Source: Petrimonas sp. IBARAKI
GTDB lineage: Bacteria > Bacteroidota > Bacteroidia > Bacteroidales > Dysgonomonadaceae
Length of the DNA: 64,000 bases
NCBI GenBank assembly: GCA_002356435.2
Contig: AP018040.2
Location: forward strand, 434,001-498,000
Direction of reading: 5' to 3'
Shown here: one piece after another, positions 42,692 through 51,734 of the stretch
Position numbering within the stretch: the stretch's first letter is position 1
How the letters are laid out: each line of letters begins with the position of its first letter
Made by a program: the position numbers and the translations under genes
The notes under the pieces: model-generated
Told to the model about the DNA's origin: nothing
Seen by the model: the letters and a program-made list of their open reading frames with translations, nothing else
Database searches by the model: none

Positions 42692-44104
42692 TTAGTTCTT
42701 TACAAACGCGTGCCTGAATCCTTTTACATCATTCCAGTGTCCCCGCGTGAAGTCGGGAACCGCTACCGGGGCAGAGTTGTTTTCGAGCGATAAAGCCGTA
42801 AGAGGGGCTAGGCTGCACCATTCTGCCAGGTCGTATACGTCCATGTCCAGTGGAAGTCCGTTTTGCAGGCAGTAGACCAGGCGATAATCCATGATAAAGT
42901 CCATTCCTCCGTGTCCGCCTACTTTTTTGGCAGTCTCTTCGAGTTCGATGTGAATCGGATGTTTGTACTTATCCATCAGTACTTTTTTAACTTCATCCGA
43001 CACATAAGAGTGAGCGGACAGGTTTTCGTGGTTGGGGACAGTGCCGGCTTCAACAGCATCGGCTTTAAGGGCATAACCTTCATTCGGATATTTATTCGCA
43101 AATCCGTTGGTCCCCTGTACCTGATACATACGGCTGTATGGACGAGGAGAGGCAACATCGTGTTGAATATGGATGGTTTTCCCGTTTTCGGTACGAATCA
43201 TAGTCATGGTGTGTTGTCCGTTTTTGAAATCGGGTGCTTCCTCACCTCGCTTTTCTTTCAGGTAGGCGGGGATGCTTACCGGCTTGCTGTCCATAGCCAC
43301 CAAGTAGTTCATTTTATCGCCTCGGTGGATGTCGAGAACCTGACAGGCAGGGCCCATTCCGTGCGTAGCGTAAATGTCTCCCCGGTGTGTTTTGTTATAT
43401 TCCATGCGCCAGTCGTTTTCGTAAGAATCCCAAAAATCTTCCAGTTGATGGATATAAGCGCCTTCAGCGTAGAGGATGTCTCCAAGAACACCTTGTTGCG
43501 CCATGTTGAGTGTGGTCAGTTCAAAGAAATCATACACGCAGTTTTCGAGTTGCATGCAATGTTTCTGGGTACGTTCTGCCGTGTTGACAACGTCCCAGAT
43601 TTCCTCCATGGTCATAGCAGCCGGTACTTCACAAGCTACGTGTTTCCCTTGCTCCATAGCGTAGATCATCATCTGAGCGTGACGTTTCCAGTCCGTAGCT
43701 ATGTAAACCAGATCGATGTCGTCCCTTTGGCAAAGTTCTTTCCAGGCGTCCTCGCTTCCGCTGTACGCTGCGGCACGGGGCACCCCCGCTTTGTCGAGAA
43801 TTTGTTGAGATTTTTCAACCCTGTCGGGATGAAGGTCGCACAATGCGACAATTTTTGCTCCCGGTATATGGGTGAATCGTTGTACGGCACTCGGGCCACG
43901 CATTCCCAGCCCGATAAACCCTACACGGACGGTATCCATTTTGGGTGAGGTCAATCCCACTACATGCTTTTGTCCGGCAGGGCGAGCCGAAACGTTGGTT
44001 TCGATGGGTTGAAAAGTTTCTGCCGTTTTTCCTTTTTGCGAATCGGTGTTACAGGATGCAAAAAGAACGGCTGTGATGGTAAATAAATAAATCAGTTGCT
44101 TCAT
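42692..44104 (-). CDS. GH109-like Gfo/Idh/MocA family protein (alpha-N-acetylgalactosaminidase type)
   Basis: 470-residue lipoprotein (lipobox LFASC, Cys18). The N-terminal Rossmann fold binds NAD(H): VRVGFIGLGMRGPSAVQRF near 58-76. It is followed by EQGKHVACEVPAAMTMEEIW near 150-170. The catalytic domain has MQLENCVYDFFELTTLNM, HRGDIYATHGMGPACQVLDI with a central His, and GGHGGMDFIMDYRL near 395-408. These match GH109, retaining NAD-dependent enzymes that remove alpha-GalNAc from blood-group A antigen. A plain sugar dehydrogenase is the alternative. The PUL context with GH95 and GH110 favours GH109. A predicted FucR promoter precedes it. Confidence 0.87.
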   Translation of the reverse strand: MKQLIYLFTITAVLFASCNTDSQKGKTAETFQPIETNVSARPAGQKHVVGLTSPKMDTVRVGFIGLGMRGPSAVQRFTHIPGAKIVALCDLHPDRVEKSQQILDKAGVPRAAAYSGSEDAWKELCQRDDIDLVYIATDWKRHAQMMIYAMEQGKHVACEVPAAMTMEEIWDVVNTAERTQKHCMQLENCVYDFFELTTLNMAQQGVLGDILYAEGAYIHQLEDFWDSYENDWRMEYNKTHRGDIYATHGMGPACQVLDIHRGDKMNYLVAMDSKPVSIPAYLKEKRGEEAPDFKNGQHTMTMIRTENGKTIHIQHDVASPRPYSRMYQVQGTNGFANKYPNEGYALKADAVEAGTVPNHENLSAHSYVSDEVKKVLMDKYKHPIHIELEETAKKVGGHGGMDFIMDYRLVYCLQNGLPLDMDVYDLAEWCSLAPLTALSLENNSAPVAVPDFTRGHWNDVKGFRHAFVKN

Positions 44105-44206
44105 TATTTTAAATTATTTAATTAATTCAGGAGGTGTTCACAAGAAAATATGCCCGGAGTTGGGGTCGGTGTATAAAAAACACAAAAAAGTAAACCGTTT
44201 AGAAGA

Positions 44207-44263
44207 CAAAAATAGTGTATTTTTGCCACTTTTTAATAATCCTTTAATATGTTGTATAACATA
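44207..44263 (-). promoter_or_regulatory. Predicted FucR-controlled promoter of the GH109 gene
   Basis: On the minus strand a -7 TATTTTTG (44207-44214) is preceded, 41 bases upstream, by TATGTT-GTAT-AACATA (44248-44263); the arms extend to 7 bp. No -33 TTG is present. The predicted start, near 44200, leaves a leader of about 95 bases. It lies in the 166-base gap between fucP and GH109. Confidence 0.6.
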
Positions 44264-44270
44264 TACTGTT

Positions 44271-45584
44271 TCAGCCCATAATTCTCCTTCTGTTTGTCCG
44301 TAAACCGTAAATGCAGATAACCGTGAAACAGATAAATGGCAAAACAAACGATGCGTTCACGGCGGGTAGACAAGCTATGGTGCCCAAATCGATAATGGCT
44401 CCCTGCAGGGGAGGCATCAATGCACCGCCGACAATGGCCATAACCAGGCCAGCCGCTCCCAGCGTTGAGTCGTCGCCCAACCCTTTGAGTGCGATCCCGT
44501 AAATGGTTGGGAACATCAGCGACATGAAAACGGAGGTGGCTACCAGGCAATACAAACCGGTCATCCCGCCGATGAAGATAACTCCCAGTGTTGTTGTCAT
44601 AGCCCCTGCAGCAAACAGGGTCAACATCGATGAGGGCCTCAGGTATTTCATCAGGTAAGTGCTGATAAAGCGGCTCGACAGGAACAGGGCCATAGCGAGG
44701 ATGTTCCATCGCTGACCCACAGCTTTGGGGATTCCGATGTTCTCGGCATATTGAATGATAAATGTCCAGCACATGATTTGTGCCGCTACGTAGAAGAATT
44801 GCGTGAGAACCCCCTCGCGGTAGTTGTGGTTCCGGAGTAATCTCCTGGCTGAATCTATGGCGCGGATATTTTTTGCCTCTGCCGATTGAGTCCTGGGCAT
44901 TTTTGTCAAAGCGATAATGACGAAGACCAGCAAAACGACCCCGCCGATGATCACATACGGATTGCGGATGATTTCCAGGTCGTGCGTCCGGATAACTGCC
45001 TTTTCAGCTTCACCTAATGAATGGAAGATAAGGTTGCCTGCCGCATCGCGTTTCTCCGAGTCAAGGGACGTAAGCACGTAATTCGATGCTACAGTCATAC
45101 CTAACAATGAGCCCATCGGGTTAAACGATTGGGCAAAGTTCAGCCTGCGTGTAGAAGTAGCTTCATCACCCATCGAAATGATGTACGGATTGGCGGTTGT
45201 TTCCAAAAAAGCCAATCCGAAAGTCAGGATATAGAGCGACAGCAGGAAAAACGTGAATTGTTCGAACTGAGCCGCGGGGATAAATAAAAATGCCCCAATA
45301 GCATACAGGGCCAATCCCAGAAGTATGCCTTTCTTGTAACTGAACCGCCTGACGAATAATGCTGCAGGGATGGCCATGGTGCCGTAGCCGCCGTAAAACG
45401 CAAATTGCACCAATGCCGCTTCCGAAACCGGAATCTCCATAATGGTTTGAAAAGCAGCCACCATGGGATTGGTGATGTCGTTGGCAAACCCCCACAGGGC
45501 AAATAAACTGGTGATAAGTATAAAGGGGACGAGGTATTTTTTCTCAATAACCGCCGGTTTGGAAGGTGACGTACTGTGTTTCAT
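44271..45584 (-). CDS. fucP: L-fucose:H+ symporter FucP
   Basis: Inner-membrane major-facilitator transporter of 437 residues with about 12 hydrophobic segments, the same size as E. coli FucP. Characteristic sequences are FALWGFANDITNPMV near 28-42, FAFYGGYGTMAIPAALFVRRFSYKKG near 61-86, and GLAFLETTANPYIISMGDE near 123-141. The neighbours fucU and fucI make fucose the likely substrate. Its ATG overlaps the fucU stop by 4 bases, indicating coupled translation. Confidence 0.92.
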   Translation of the reverse strand: MKHSTSPSKPAVIEKKYLVPFILITSLFALWGFANDITNPMVAAFQTIMEIPVSEAALVQFAFYGGYGTMAIPAALFVRRFSYKKGILLGLALYAIGAFLFIPAAQFEQFTFFLLSLYILTFGLAFLETTANPYIISMGDEATSTRRLNFAQSFNPMGSLLGMTVASNYVLTSLDSEKRDAAGNLIFHSLGEAEKAVIRTHDLEIIRNPYVIIGGVVLLVFVIIALTKMPRTQSAEAKNIRAIDSARRLLRNHNYREGVLTQFFYVAAQIMCWTFIIQYAENIGIPKAVGQRWNILAMALFLSSRFISTYLMKYLRPSSMLTLFAAGAMTTTLGVIFIGGMTGLYCLVATSVFMSLMFPTIYGIALKGLGDDSTLGAAGLVMAIVGGALMPPLQGAIIDLGTIACLPAVNASFVLPFICFTVICIYGLRTNRRRIMG

Positions 45585-46006
45585 CTGACCACTCCTTTTT
45601 TTAAGATGATATTGGCATAAAGCGCCTCTTCGCCGGAAGCGATTACGGCAAAAGTTGTTTTTGCCCTGTCGTAAAAAGCAAACCGTTCCAGGTGGCCGAT
45701 AGAGAAAGGTTCACCCGATGCACTCAAAATCTCTTTGTACTCTTCCCATATATCCGGTTTGTAATCGTCGCCGGGAGTTACTTCCATCAGAAAAACCGAA
45801 TGTTCGGAATAGGTGTCTAAAGGAAAAAGCTCAAGAATGCCTTTCAGTAAGACAGCACCGGAGAGCCCGTCAGCCCTGATGACGTTGGTTGAAAGGCTGC
45901 AGCCCGGAAAATTGGCGTCACCAAGAACGATCTCATCGCCATGCCCCATCTCCATGAGGGCTTTTACCAGCTGAGGCGATAGCACTTTGGGTATTTTTTT
46001 GAGCAT
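45581..46006 (-). CDS. fucU: L-fucose mutarotase (RbsD/FucU family)
   Basis: 141-residue cytoplasmic enzyme that interconverts the alpha and beta anomers of L-fucose so that the isomerase receives the right form. Family blocks are MLKKIPKVLSPQLVKALMEMGHGDEIVLGDANFP, with the conserved His in MGHGD near 22 and Asp in GDANFP near 31, and the C-terminal YANIILKKGVVR with the conserved Tyr/Asn. It sits between fucI (14-base gap) and fucP (4-base overlap). Confidence 0.93.
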   Translation of the reverse strand: MLKKIPKVLSPQLVKALMEMGHGDEIVLGDANFPGCSLSTNVIRADGLSGAVLLKGILELFPLDTYSEHSVFLMEVTPGDDYKPDIWEEYKEILSASGEPFSIGHLERFAFYDRAKTTFAVIASGEEALYANIILKKGVVR

Positions 46007-46020
46007 AGTTATTGCAAATC

Positions 46021-47790
46021 TTATTTGTAAATGGGGCCAAAGGTGGCGCAGGCGCGGTAGTCGGCACCTTCCTTATCCATTCCCAATGCATTCCATGCTG
46101 CGGGGCGGAATATCTCGTCTTCTTCCACGTTGTGCATACACACCGGAATGCGAAGAATGGAGGCCAGCGTGATCAGGTCCTGTCCGATGTGTCCGTAGCT
46201 GATGGCCCCGTGGTTTGCTCCCCAGTTGTTCATTACCGAGTAGACATCCTTGAAGGCCGGTTTGCTGGTCAGCCTGGGGACGAACCAGGTGGTGGGCCAG
46301 GTCTGGTCGGTGCGTTCGTTGAGCGTTTTATGAATCTCCGGATCGATCTCCACGGTCCATCCTTCGGCTATTTGCAACACCGGACCGACACCTTTTACCA
46401 GGTTTAAGCGTGACATGGTAACGGGCATCCCGCCTTCCGAGAGGAAATTGGAAGAGTAGCCTCCGCCGCGGAAATAATCGCGGTTTGCTGGACACCAGCG
46501 CGTGGCCGCCAGACAGTCCTCTACCTCTTTTTCGTTGATTTCCCAGAACGGTTTCATGGCCGGTTTGCCCTCTTTCCGTTGTTTCCCGGTCGCGTCGAGC
46601 GTGGTGGCGCCGGAGTTGATGAGGTGAATGATTCCGTCTTTGGCTTTTCCGGTAAGCTCTTTTCCCGTAACCCGTTTCACTGCCGCAGGACTCCAGTACG
46701 TGCGTACATCGGAGAAGATCTGGGAAGTGTTGGTCAGAAGATGTCCAAACAACATGGCCACGCCGTTACAGGCATCGTTTTCGGTAGCTACCACATAGGC
46801 TTCACGAATTCCGTTCCAGTCAAAAGATGAACAGAGCAGGGCTTCGGAGAAGTCGCCGTTCGGTTTATAGTCGGTCCACTGGCGTTGTCCTTGAAAACCG
46901 GCGGCAATAGCGTTGTGTCCGATGGCCTCTTCTTTGAATCCCATCTCCCTGAGACTGGGGTTTCCGGTCATCAAGTCGCGGATGATAAGGGTCATCTTTA
47001 CCACAAATTCCCAATCAGCATCTTTTTCGGCACGGTTCTTTACTTTTTCAGCCCGGTTGAGGTCTTCGGCTTCGTTCGGGACACAATATTTTCTTGTCCA
47101 TGCCATTGCTTTGGCATACTCTTCCCGGTCGTAAATTCCTTCTTCCATGCGACGAAGAATTTCGATGGATTCCACTTGTTCGTTTCTCATCCCCAGGTAT
47201 TCCTGGAAGAAATCGGGATTGACAATGGAACCGGCAATACCCATAGATACATTTCCTATCGATAGGTAGGATTTTCCGCGCATGGTGGCGACAGCCTGCG
47301 CTCCGCGGGCAAAGCGCAGCAGCTTTTCAGCCACGTCATCGGGAATGGAATTGTCGTCCAGGTCTTGCACGTCGCGCCCGTAAATACCAAAGGCAGGCAA
47401 CCCTTTTTGGGCGTGAGCCGCCAGAACGGCTGCCAGGTACACCGCTCCCGGACGTTCAGTTCCGTTGAAACCCCATACTGCCTTGGGGTAATGCGGGTTC
47501 ATGTCCATGGTTTCGGATCCGTAGCACCAGCACGATGTAACAGTTATGGTGGATCCTACGCCCTCACGTTCAAATTTTTCGGCACAGGCAGCACTTTCGC
47601 CCACCCGTCCAATAGTTGTGTCGGCGATTACACATTCAACGGGACTTCCATCACCGTTTTTTAAGGTTGAACTTATCAGGTTGGCAACGGCCTTTGCCAG
47701 GTTCATTGTTTTTTCCTCGAGGCTCTCTCTGACGCCTCCTTGTCTCCCGTCGATGGCGGGACGAATACCGATTTTTGGATAAGTTTTCAT
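46021..47790 (-). CDS. fucI: L-fucose isomerase
   Basis: 589 residues, matching the 591 of E. coli FucI; a manganese-dependent enzyme that converts L-fucose to L-fuculose. The N-terminus [26 protein letters not shown] and the block [36 protein letters not shown] are diagnostic. [18 protein letters not shown] near 335-352 contains the metal-ligand Glu and Asp region, and [18 protein letters not shown] near 525 carries a His. A -7 element (47823-47830) suggests a promoter of its own besides read-through from fucR. Confidence 0.96.
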   Translation of the reverse strand: MKTYPKIGIRPAIDGRQGGVRESLEEKTMNLAKAVANLISSTLKNGDGSPVECVIADTTIGRVGESAACAEKFEREGVGSTITVTSCWCYGSETMDMNPHYPKAVWGFNGTERPGAVYLAAVLAAHAQKGLPAFGIYGRDVQDLDDNSIPDDVAEKLLRFARGAQAVATMRGKSYLSIGNVSMGIAGSIVNPDFFQEYLGMRNEQVESIEILRRMEEGIYDREEYAKAMAWTRKYCVPNEAEDLNRAEKVKNRAEKDADWEFVVKMTLIIRDLMTGNPSLREMGFKEEAIGHNAIAAGFQGQRQWTDYKPNGDFSEALLCSSFDWNGIREAYVVATENDACNGVAMLFGHLLTNTSQIFSDVRTYWSPAAVKRVTGKELTGKAKDGIIHLINSGATTLDATGKQRKEGKPAMKPFWEINEKEVEDCLAATRWCPANRDYFRGGGYSSNFLSEGGMPVTMSRLNLVKGVGPVLQIAEGWTVEIDPEIHKTLNERTDQTWPTTWFVPRLTSKPAFKDVYSVMNNWGANHGAISYGHIGQDLITLASILRIPVCMHNVEEDEIFRPAAWNALGMDKEGADYRACATFGPIYK

Positions 47791-47822
47791 AGCGTTTTTA
47801 TTTTTTTAATGATTCGTTTGTG

Positions 47823-47830
47823 CAAATTTA
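47823..47830 (-). promoter_or_regulatory. Candidate -7 element for fucI
   Basis: TAAATTTG on the minus strand fits TAnnTTTG and lies 33 bases before the fucI ATG, in the fucR-fucI gap. Neither a -33 TTG nor a FucR-type palindrome is present at the spacing seen elsewhere. Confidence 0.4.
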
Positions 47831-47869
47831 AGTTGTAGTATGAACAGTGCTGATGTTGCAGGAAAAAAA

Positions 47870-48853
47870 TTAATAGGACCCTCTCTTGATGATTTTTGTC
47901 GGAAGATAACGGGTAATGGGATTGCCGGTTATCACGAAATCGGCAGCTAGGTTGCCCATCTCCTCCCAGTCGATGCTGATGGCCGCAATTCCGTTTTCAA
48001 TCACTTCGTAAAAAGGGTTGTTGTTATAACCGATAATCCCGAACTGTCTGCCCACGGTCAGCTTGTCGGCTTTGCTCCTTTTGATGACCTCTACCACATC
48101 GGTCTGCTTGATAATGATGTATAATGTGCCCTCAACAACAGGCGTTTGAGGTGTGAAAGATTCGATGATTTCAAATTCGAAATTGTTGTCCGTACAGAAC
48201 CGGATAAAATAGTCTTTGCTGCTTTGCGGATGCTTGTGTCGTTTATCGAACAGGAAAACAATTTTTTTGTATTTTTTGAAATCAAGCTTTGCTTGATCCA
48301 AGGCATCGTAAAAAGCCCGGTCAAAGTCCTGGCAGACGTACGACAGTCCTTCCTTGTTAAAACTGCCGAAATCGAGCAGCAGTAATTTTTTGGGATTGAT
48401 TTTTGACAACGACTCTGCCAGCACATCGTTGCTATAATTCATAATCAGGTATTTGTTGTACATGCCGTAAGATTCCCGAACAATGTTGTTGAAAAGGTTC
48501 TCGTTGTATTGATGGAACCAGAGGTCGATTTTATGGTTTGAAGGCAGCTTGGATACCAGCGCATTATACAACACGTCTTTGAACGGTGTGTATTCATCAA
48601 GGATGAGCAGCACGTTTTTTACCCGGTAGCTTACGTAGTAGTTTTTCCCGTGGATGGATTCGATCAGCCCACGTGCTCTCAGGTCATTGAAGGCTTTGAA
48701 AACGGTATCGCGGGATATGTTGTGCTGTCGGCTTAACGTGTTGATCGAGGATAGTTTATCTCCGGGCTTCAATTCGTTCATCGATATAGCCCTCTGGATA
48801 TAGTCGGCTAATTGCTTTACTTTCGTATTCTTGTTGTTGAATTCCAATTCCAT
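47870..48853 (-). CDS. fucR: GntR-type transcriptional regulator, FucR-like
   Basis: 327 residues. The N-terminal GntR winged helix (about 8-75: LADYIQRAISMNELKPGDKLSS, then HNISRDTVFKAFNDLRARGLIES) is joined to a LacI-like sugar-binding domain (about 80-327), recognisable by FGIIGYNNNPFYEVIENGIAAISIDWEEMG near 270-300. This domain order and its place beside fucI match FucR, the L-fucose-responsive regulator known from Bacteroides thetaiotaomicron. A palindrome upstream of its own promoter suggests autoregulation. The same palindrome precedes GH109 and the first susC. Confidence 0.88.
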   Translation of the reverse strand: MELEFNNKNTKVKQLADYIQRAISMNELKPGDKLSSINTLSRQHNISRDTVFKAFNDLRARGLIESIHGKNYYVSYRVKNVLLILDEYTPFKDVLYNALVSKLPSNHKIDLWFHQYNENLFNNIVRESYGMYNKYLIMNYSNDVLAESLSKINPKKLLLLDFGSFNKEGLSYVCQDFDRAFYDALDQAKLDFKKYKKIVFLFDKRHKHPQSSKDYFIRFCTDNNFEFEIIESFTPQTPVVEGTLYIIIKQTDVVEVIKRSKADKLTVGRQFGIIGYNNNPFYEVIENGIAAISIDWEEMGNLAADFVITGNPITRYLPTKIIKRGSY

Positions 48854-48884
48854 GATAAACTAGTGTGCTGTTCTGTTCTGATCA

Positions 48885-48940
48885 CAAAGGTATTTTTTAT
48901 TTATTGATTTTCGCTTTAAGCCCATATGTTTTATAACATA
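48885..48940 (-). promoter_or_regulatory. Predicted FucR-controlled promoter of fucR
   Basis: On the minus strand a -7 TACCTTTG (48885-48892) is preceded, 40 bases upstream, by TATGTT-TTAT-AACATA (48925-48940). No -33 TTG is present. The predicted start near 48879 leaves a 26-base leader. Confidence 0.62.
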
Positions 48941-48983
48941 AATAGTTAATCACCTGTTTTCAAACGAAAGATTCAGCTGCAAT

Positions 48984-49020
48984 AAAAAAACCGGCAAGGC
49001 TCTTCACAGAGTCTTGCCGG
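48984..49020 (-). terminator. Terminator of the NigD-like lipoprotein gene
   Basis: CCGGCAAGGCTCT and AGAGTCTTGCCGG form a 13-bp stem with one mismatch and a 4-base loop. On the minus strand seven T follow. It lies 55 bases past the stop at 49075. Confidence 0.85.
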
Positions 49021-49074
49021 CCATGGAAAATCAAAAAGTCATATAAGAAATAGAACTAATTAAGTTATGGTTAT

Positions 49075-49812
49075 TTAATAGTATTCGTTCGATGCAACAA
49101 CCGGTATGGGTGTTTCAGCGATTTTGTTTTGCAACGCAGCCTGGTTGTACCTGTAAACCACGTTGAATATTTTTTCTCCATCCTCGTCTTTCGCTTTTAC
49201 CGCTAGTTGAACGGAATCGGTGTCCGCTCGTTGGAGCGGTTTCAGATCGAAACAGATAAACCCCTCGAAAAACTTCGGGCTTGAGCTGCCGTAAGCATTG
49301 TGCCGGAACTCCAGTTCAAGGGTGTCGGGGGCTCTGTCCGGATGCAATGAATCAATCACCAGGTTGATGGCGTGAGGCCTGACTCCTCCGTAATTGAACA
49401 TAAAATCGATATTCAGGTAGTCGTTTCCTACCCATGCTTCGTTTATTTTTACCGGATCATGCCCTATGCTGTCGGCGTTTTGCGACGTTTGTTCGATGAC
49501 CTTTTTAGTAAGAATATTCCAGATGTCGTTTACTTTCACGTAATGATCATATCCGCCCTGTTCATCCGATAAGGTGGTGTAATTCACAAATACCCTCTGG
49601 TAGTTCCCCACTGGCAGGTAGTGTACATCCGTTGCAGCCGGCCAGAGTTGCTTGCCGTTGTCGAGCATTAGCATGTATCCGTTCTCTCCCATGGGAATGA
49701 CCGTAGCAATGTCAATATGAAATTCGCCCAGCGAATGTTCGTCTTTCTTGTTGCACGATGCAACTGTAAGTAAAACGATAAAAAAAACAAATCCCCACGC
49801 GGTATCTTTCAT
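49075..49812 (-). CDS. NigD-like lipoprotein
   Basis: 245-residue lipoprotein (lipobox TVASC, Cys20). The N-terminal part (about 30-100: IATVIPMGENGYMLMLDNGKQLWP, then QRVFVNYTTLSDEQG) looks like the NigD OB-fold domain. The C-terminal part (about 120-230: INEAWVGNDYLNIDFMFNYGG, then FFEGFICFDLKPL) looks like its beta-sandwich. NigD-like proteins are widespread in Bacteroidales and one is linked to a bacteriocin cluster, but their general role is unknown. The gene is monocistronic, with its own terminator. Confidence 0.8.
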   Translation of the reverse strand: MKDTAWGFVFFIVLLTVASCNKKDEHSLGEFHIDIATVIPMGENGYMLMLDNGKQLWPAATDVHYLPVGNYQRVFVNYTTLSDEQGGYDHYVKVNDIWNILTKKVIEQTSQNADSIGHDPVKINEAWVGNDYLNIDFMFNYGGVRPHAINLVIDSLHPDRAPDTLELEFRHNAYGSSSPKFFEGFICFDLKPLQRADTDSVQLAVKAKDEDGEKIFNVVYRYNQAALQNKIAETPIPVVASNEYY

Positions 49813-49892
49813 ATATTTCTTTGCTTCTATATACTTAGATGCAAAAAAGAAAAAAACGCTGCATGAAAACCTTGGATTTTTTGTTTTTAACT

Positions 49893-51731
49893 CTATTTAA
49901 CTTTTGGATAGAGTTTCTCAATAAGATCGGTGCGATTGAGCCGTTTCAACTCTGCTATTAATTTCTTTCTGTTGTTCTTGTCGTACCAGAAAAAAAATTG
50001 TCGTTGACTTTCTTTTTGTGAAGGGGATTTTGCGGTGTAAACCTTTTCGAGCGAATAAGGGTGGTAGCCTGTGTAATAGATCTCTGTAGCCAGTGTCATG
50101 GGCGAGGGTGTGAAGTCCTGTATTTGCTCCAGTTTGAAATTCAGGTTTTTAGTAATAGCGGCAAGTTCTGCCATATCTTCTTCTGTACAACCCGGGTGTG
50201 AGGAAATGAAATAAGGGATCAATTGCTGATTCAGGTTCTGCTTGTTGTTTTCAGCATCGAAAATCTTTTTGAATTGATAAAACAGGCCGAACGAAGGCTT
50301 ACGCATCACGTTGAGCGTCCGGTCTGCCGTATGTTCGGGAGCGACTTTGAGCCTGCCGGATACGTGGTTTACAATCAACTCTTTTGTGTATTCTTCGGCG
50401 GCTTTGTTGGCACTTTCGTCTTTTCCCCTATGCAGCAGCATGTCGTAACGGATCCCGCTTCCGATAAACGATTTTTTCACCATCGGCAGGTTGTCCACAG
50501 AGCGATAGATGTCGAGCAGTGGAGCGTGATTGGTATTGAGATTTGGGCAAATACCGGGATGGATGCACGACGGGCGTCTGCACTTTTCACAAACCGACAG
50601 GTCTTTGCCCTGCATTTTGTACATGTTTGCCGACGGCCCTCCCAAATCGCTTATGTATCCTTTGAATCCGGGCATTTCGGTGATTTTCCCGACTTCCCGG
50701 AGAATCGATTCTTTTGATCGCGATGCGATAAACTTTCCCTGGTGTGCCGAGATGGTACAAAAAGCACATCCTCCAAAACAACCCCGGTGCAGGTTTACTG
50801 AAAACTTGATCATTTCGTAAGCCGCAATATGTTTGTTTTTGTACTTGGGATGAGGCAAGCGGGTGTATGGTAAATCAAAAGATGCATCAATTTCCTCTTC
50901 CGTCATCGGGGGAAAAGGTGGATTCACAACCAGCGTCTTATTGTCCACATCCTGTAAGATACGCGATGCGTACAACGCGTTGGACTGCTCTTCCACAATA
51001 CGAAAGTTTTTTGCCTGTTTCAGCCTGTCTTCCAGGCATTCTTCATGAGAGAATAACCGGATCTCGTCTTTAAATGAATTTTCAGGAACATTGTCTTTTC
51101 CCGCAAGGAAAGCTGTCTGGGGCACATGGCACATTTCGGCAATCGTTTTCCCGTTTTGCATTTCCCGGATCACGCGGGTAATCGGCAGTTCGCCCATGCC
51201 GTAAACCAGCAAGTCGGCGTTGGTGCCTGCCAGTATCGTTTTATGCAGAGAATCACTCCAGTAATCGTAATGCGAAACCCGGCGGAGGGAAGCTTCCACA
51301 CCTCCGATAATCAGCGGAATGTCGGGATAGAGTTCTTTCAGGATGTTGGAATAGATCGTTACGGCCCGGTCGGGGCGCATATCCGACCTCCCGTCGGGTG
51401 TGTAGGCATCCTGCGATCGTAAGCGTTTATTGGCGGTGTATCGGTTGATCATCGAGTCCATAACACCGGCGGTTACGGCAAAAAACATTCGGGGAAGCCC
51501 TAGTTTTTTAAAATCCCGCAAATCGTCCCTCCAGTTTGGTTGAGGAACAATGGCTACGCGCAACCCCAGCCTTTCCAGCAGTCGTCCAATCACCGCAGTC
51601 CCAAACGAAGGATGATCGATGTAGGCATCTCCCGAAAAGAGGATCACGTCCGCCTGGTCCCACCCGAGAAGATCCATCTCTTTTTTGGTTGTAGGGAGGA
51701 AGCGGGGCAAAGGATAGGGTTGGCTTTCCAT
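49893..51731 (-). CDS. YgiQ family radical SAM protein
   Basis: 612 residues. The N-terminal DUF (FLPTTKKEMDLLGWDQADVILFSGDAYIDHPSFG) is typical of YgiQ. The radical SAM motif is RGCFGGCAFC near 318-327 (CxxxCxxC). It is followed by ISDLGGPSANMYKM near 358, a cluster of extra Cys (CEKCRRPSCIHPGICPN, about 378-394), and the C-terminal YFISSHPGCTEEDM and QDFTPSPMTLATEIYYTGYHP. Reaction and substrate are unknown in the family. It starts 3 bases after the SulP gene ends, so the two are co-transcribed. Confidence 0.92.
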   Translation of the reverse strand: MESQPYPLPRFLPTTKKEMDLLGWDQADVILFSGDAYIDHPSFGTAVIGRLLERLGLRVAIVPQPNWRDDLRDFKKLGLPRMFFAVTAGVMDSMINRYTANKRLRSQDAYTPDGRSDMRPDRAVTIYSNILKELYPDIPLIIGGVEASLRRVSHYDYWSDSLHKTILAGTNADLLVYGMGELPITRVIREMQNGKTIAEMCHVPQTAFLAGKDNVPENSFKDEIRLFSHEECLEDRLKQAKNFRIVEEQSNALYASRILQDVDNKTLVVNPPFPPMTEEEIDASFDLPYTRLPHPKYKNKHIAAYEMIKFSVNLHRGCFGGCAFCTISAHQGKFIASRSKESILREVGKITEMPGFKGYISDLGGPSANMYKMQGKDLSVCEKCRRPSCIHPGICPNLNTNHAPLLDIYRSVDNLPMVKKSFIGSGIRYDMLLHRGKDESANKAAEEYTKELIVNHVSGRLKVAPEHTADRTLNVMRKPSFGLFYQFKKIFDAENNKQNLNQQLIPYFISSHPGCTEEDMAELAAITKNLNFKLEQIQDFTPSPMTLATEIYYTGYHPYSLEKVYTAKSPSQKESQRQFFFWYDKNNRKKLIAELKRLNRTDLIEKLYPKVK

Positions 51732-51734
51732 CCG

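Noticed and set aside
42863-43948. A 361-codon plus-strand open frame opposite the GH109 gene
   Set aside because: Antisense shadow of a well-supported gene; composition does not resemble a real protein family.
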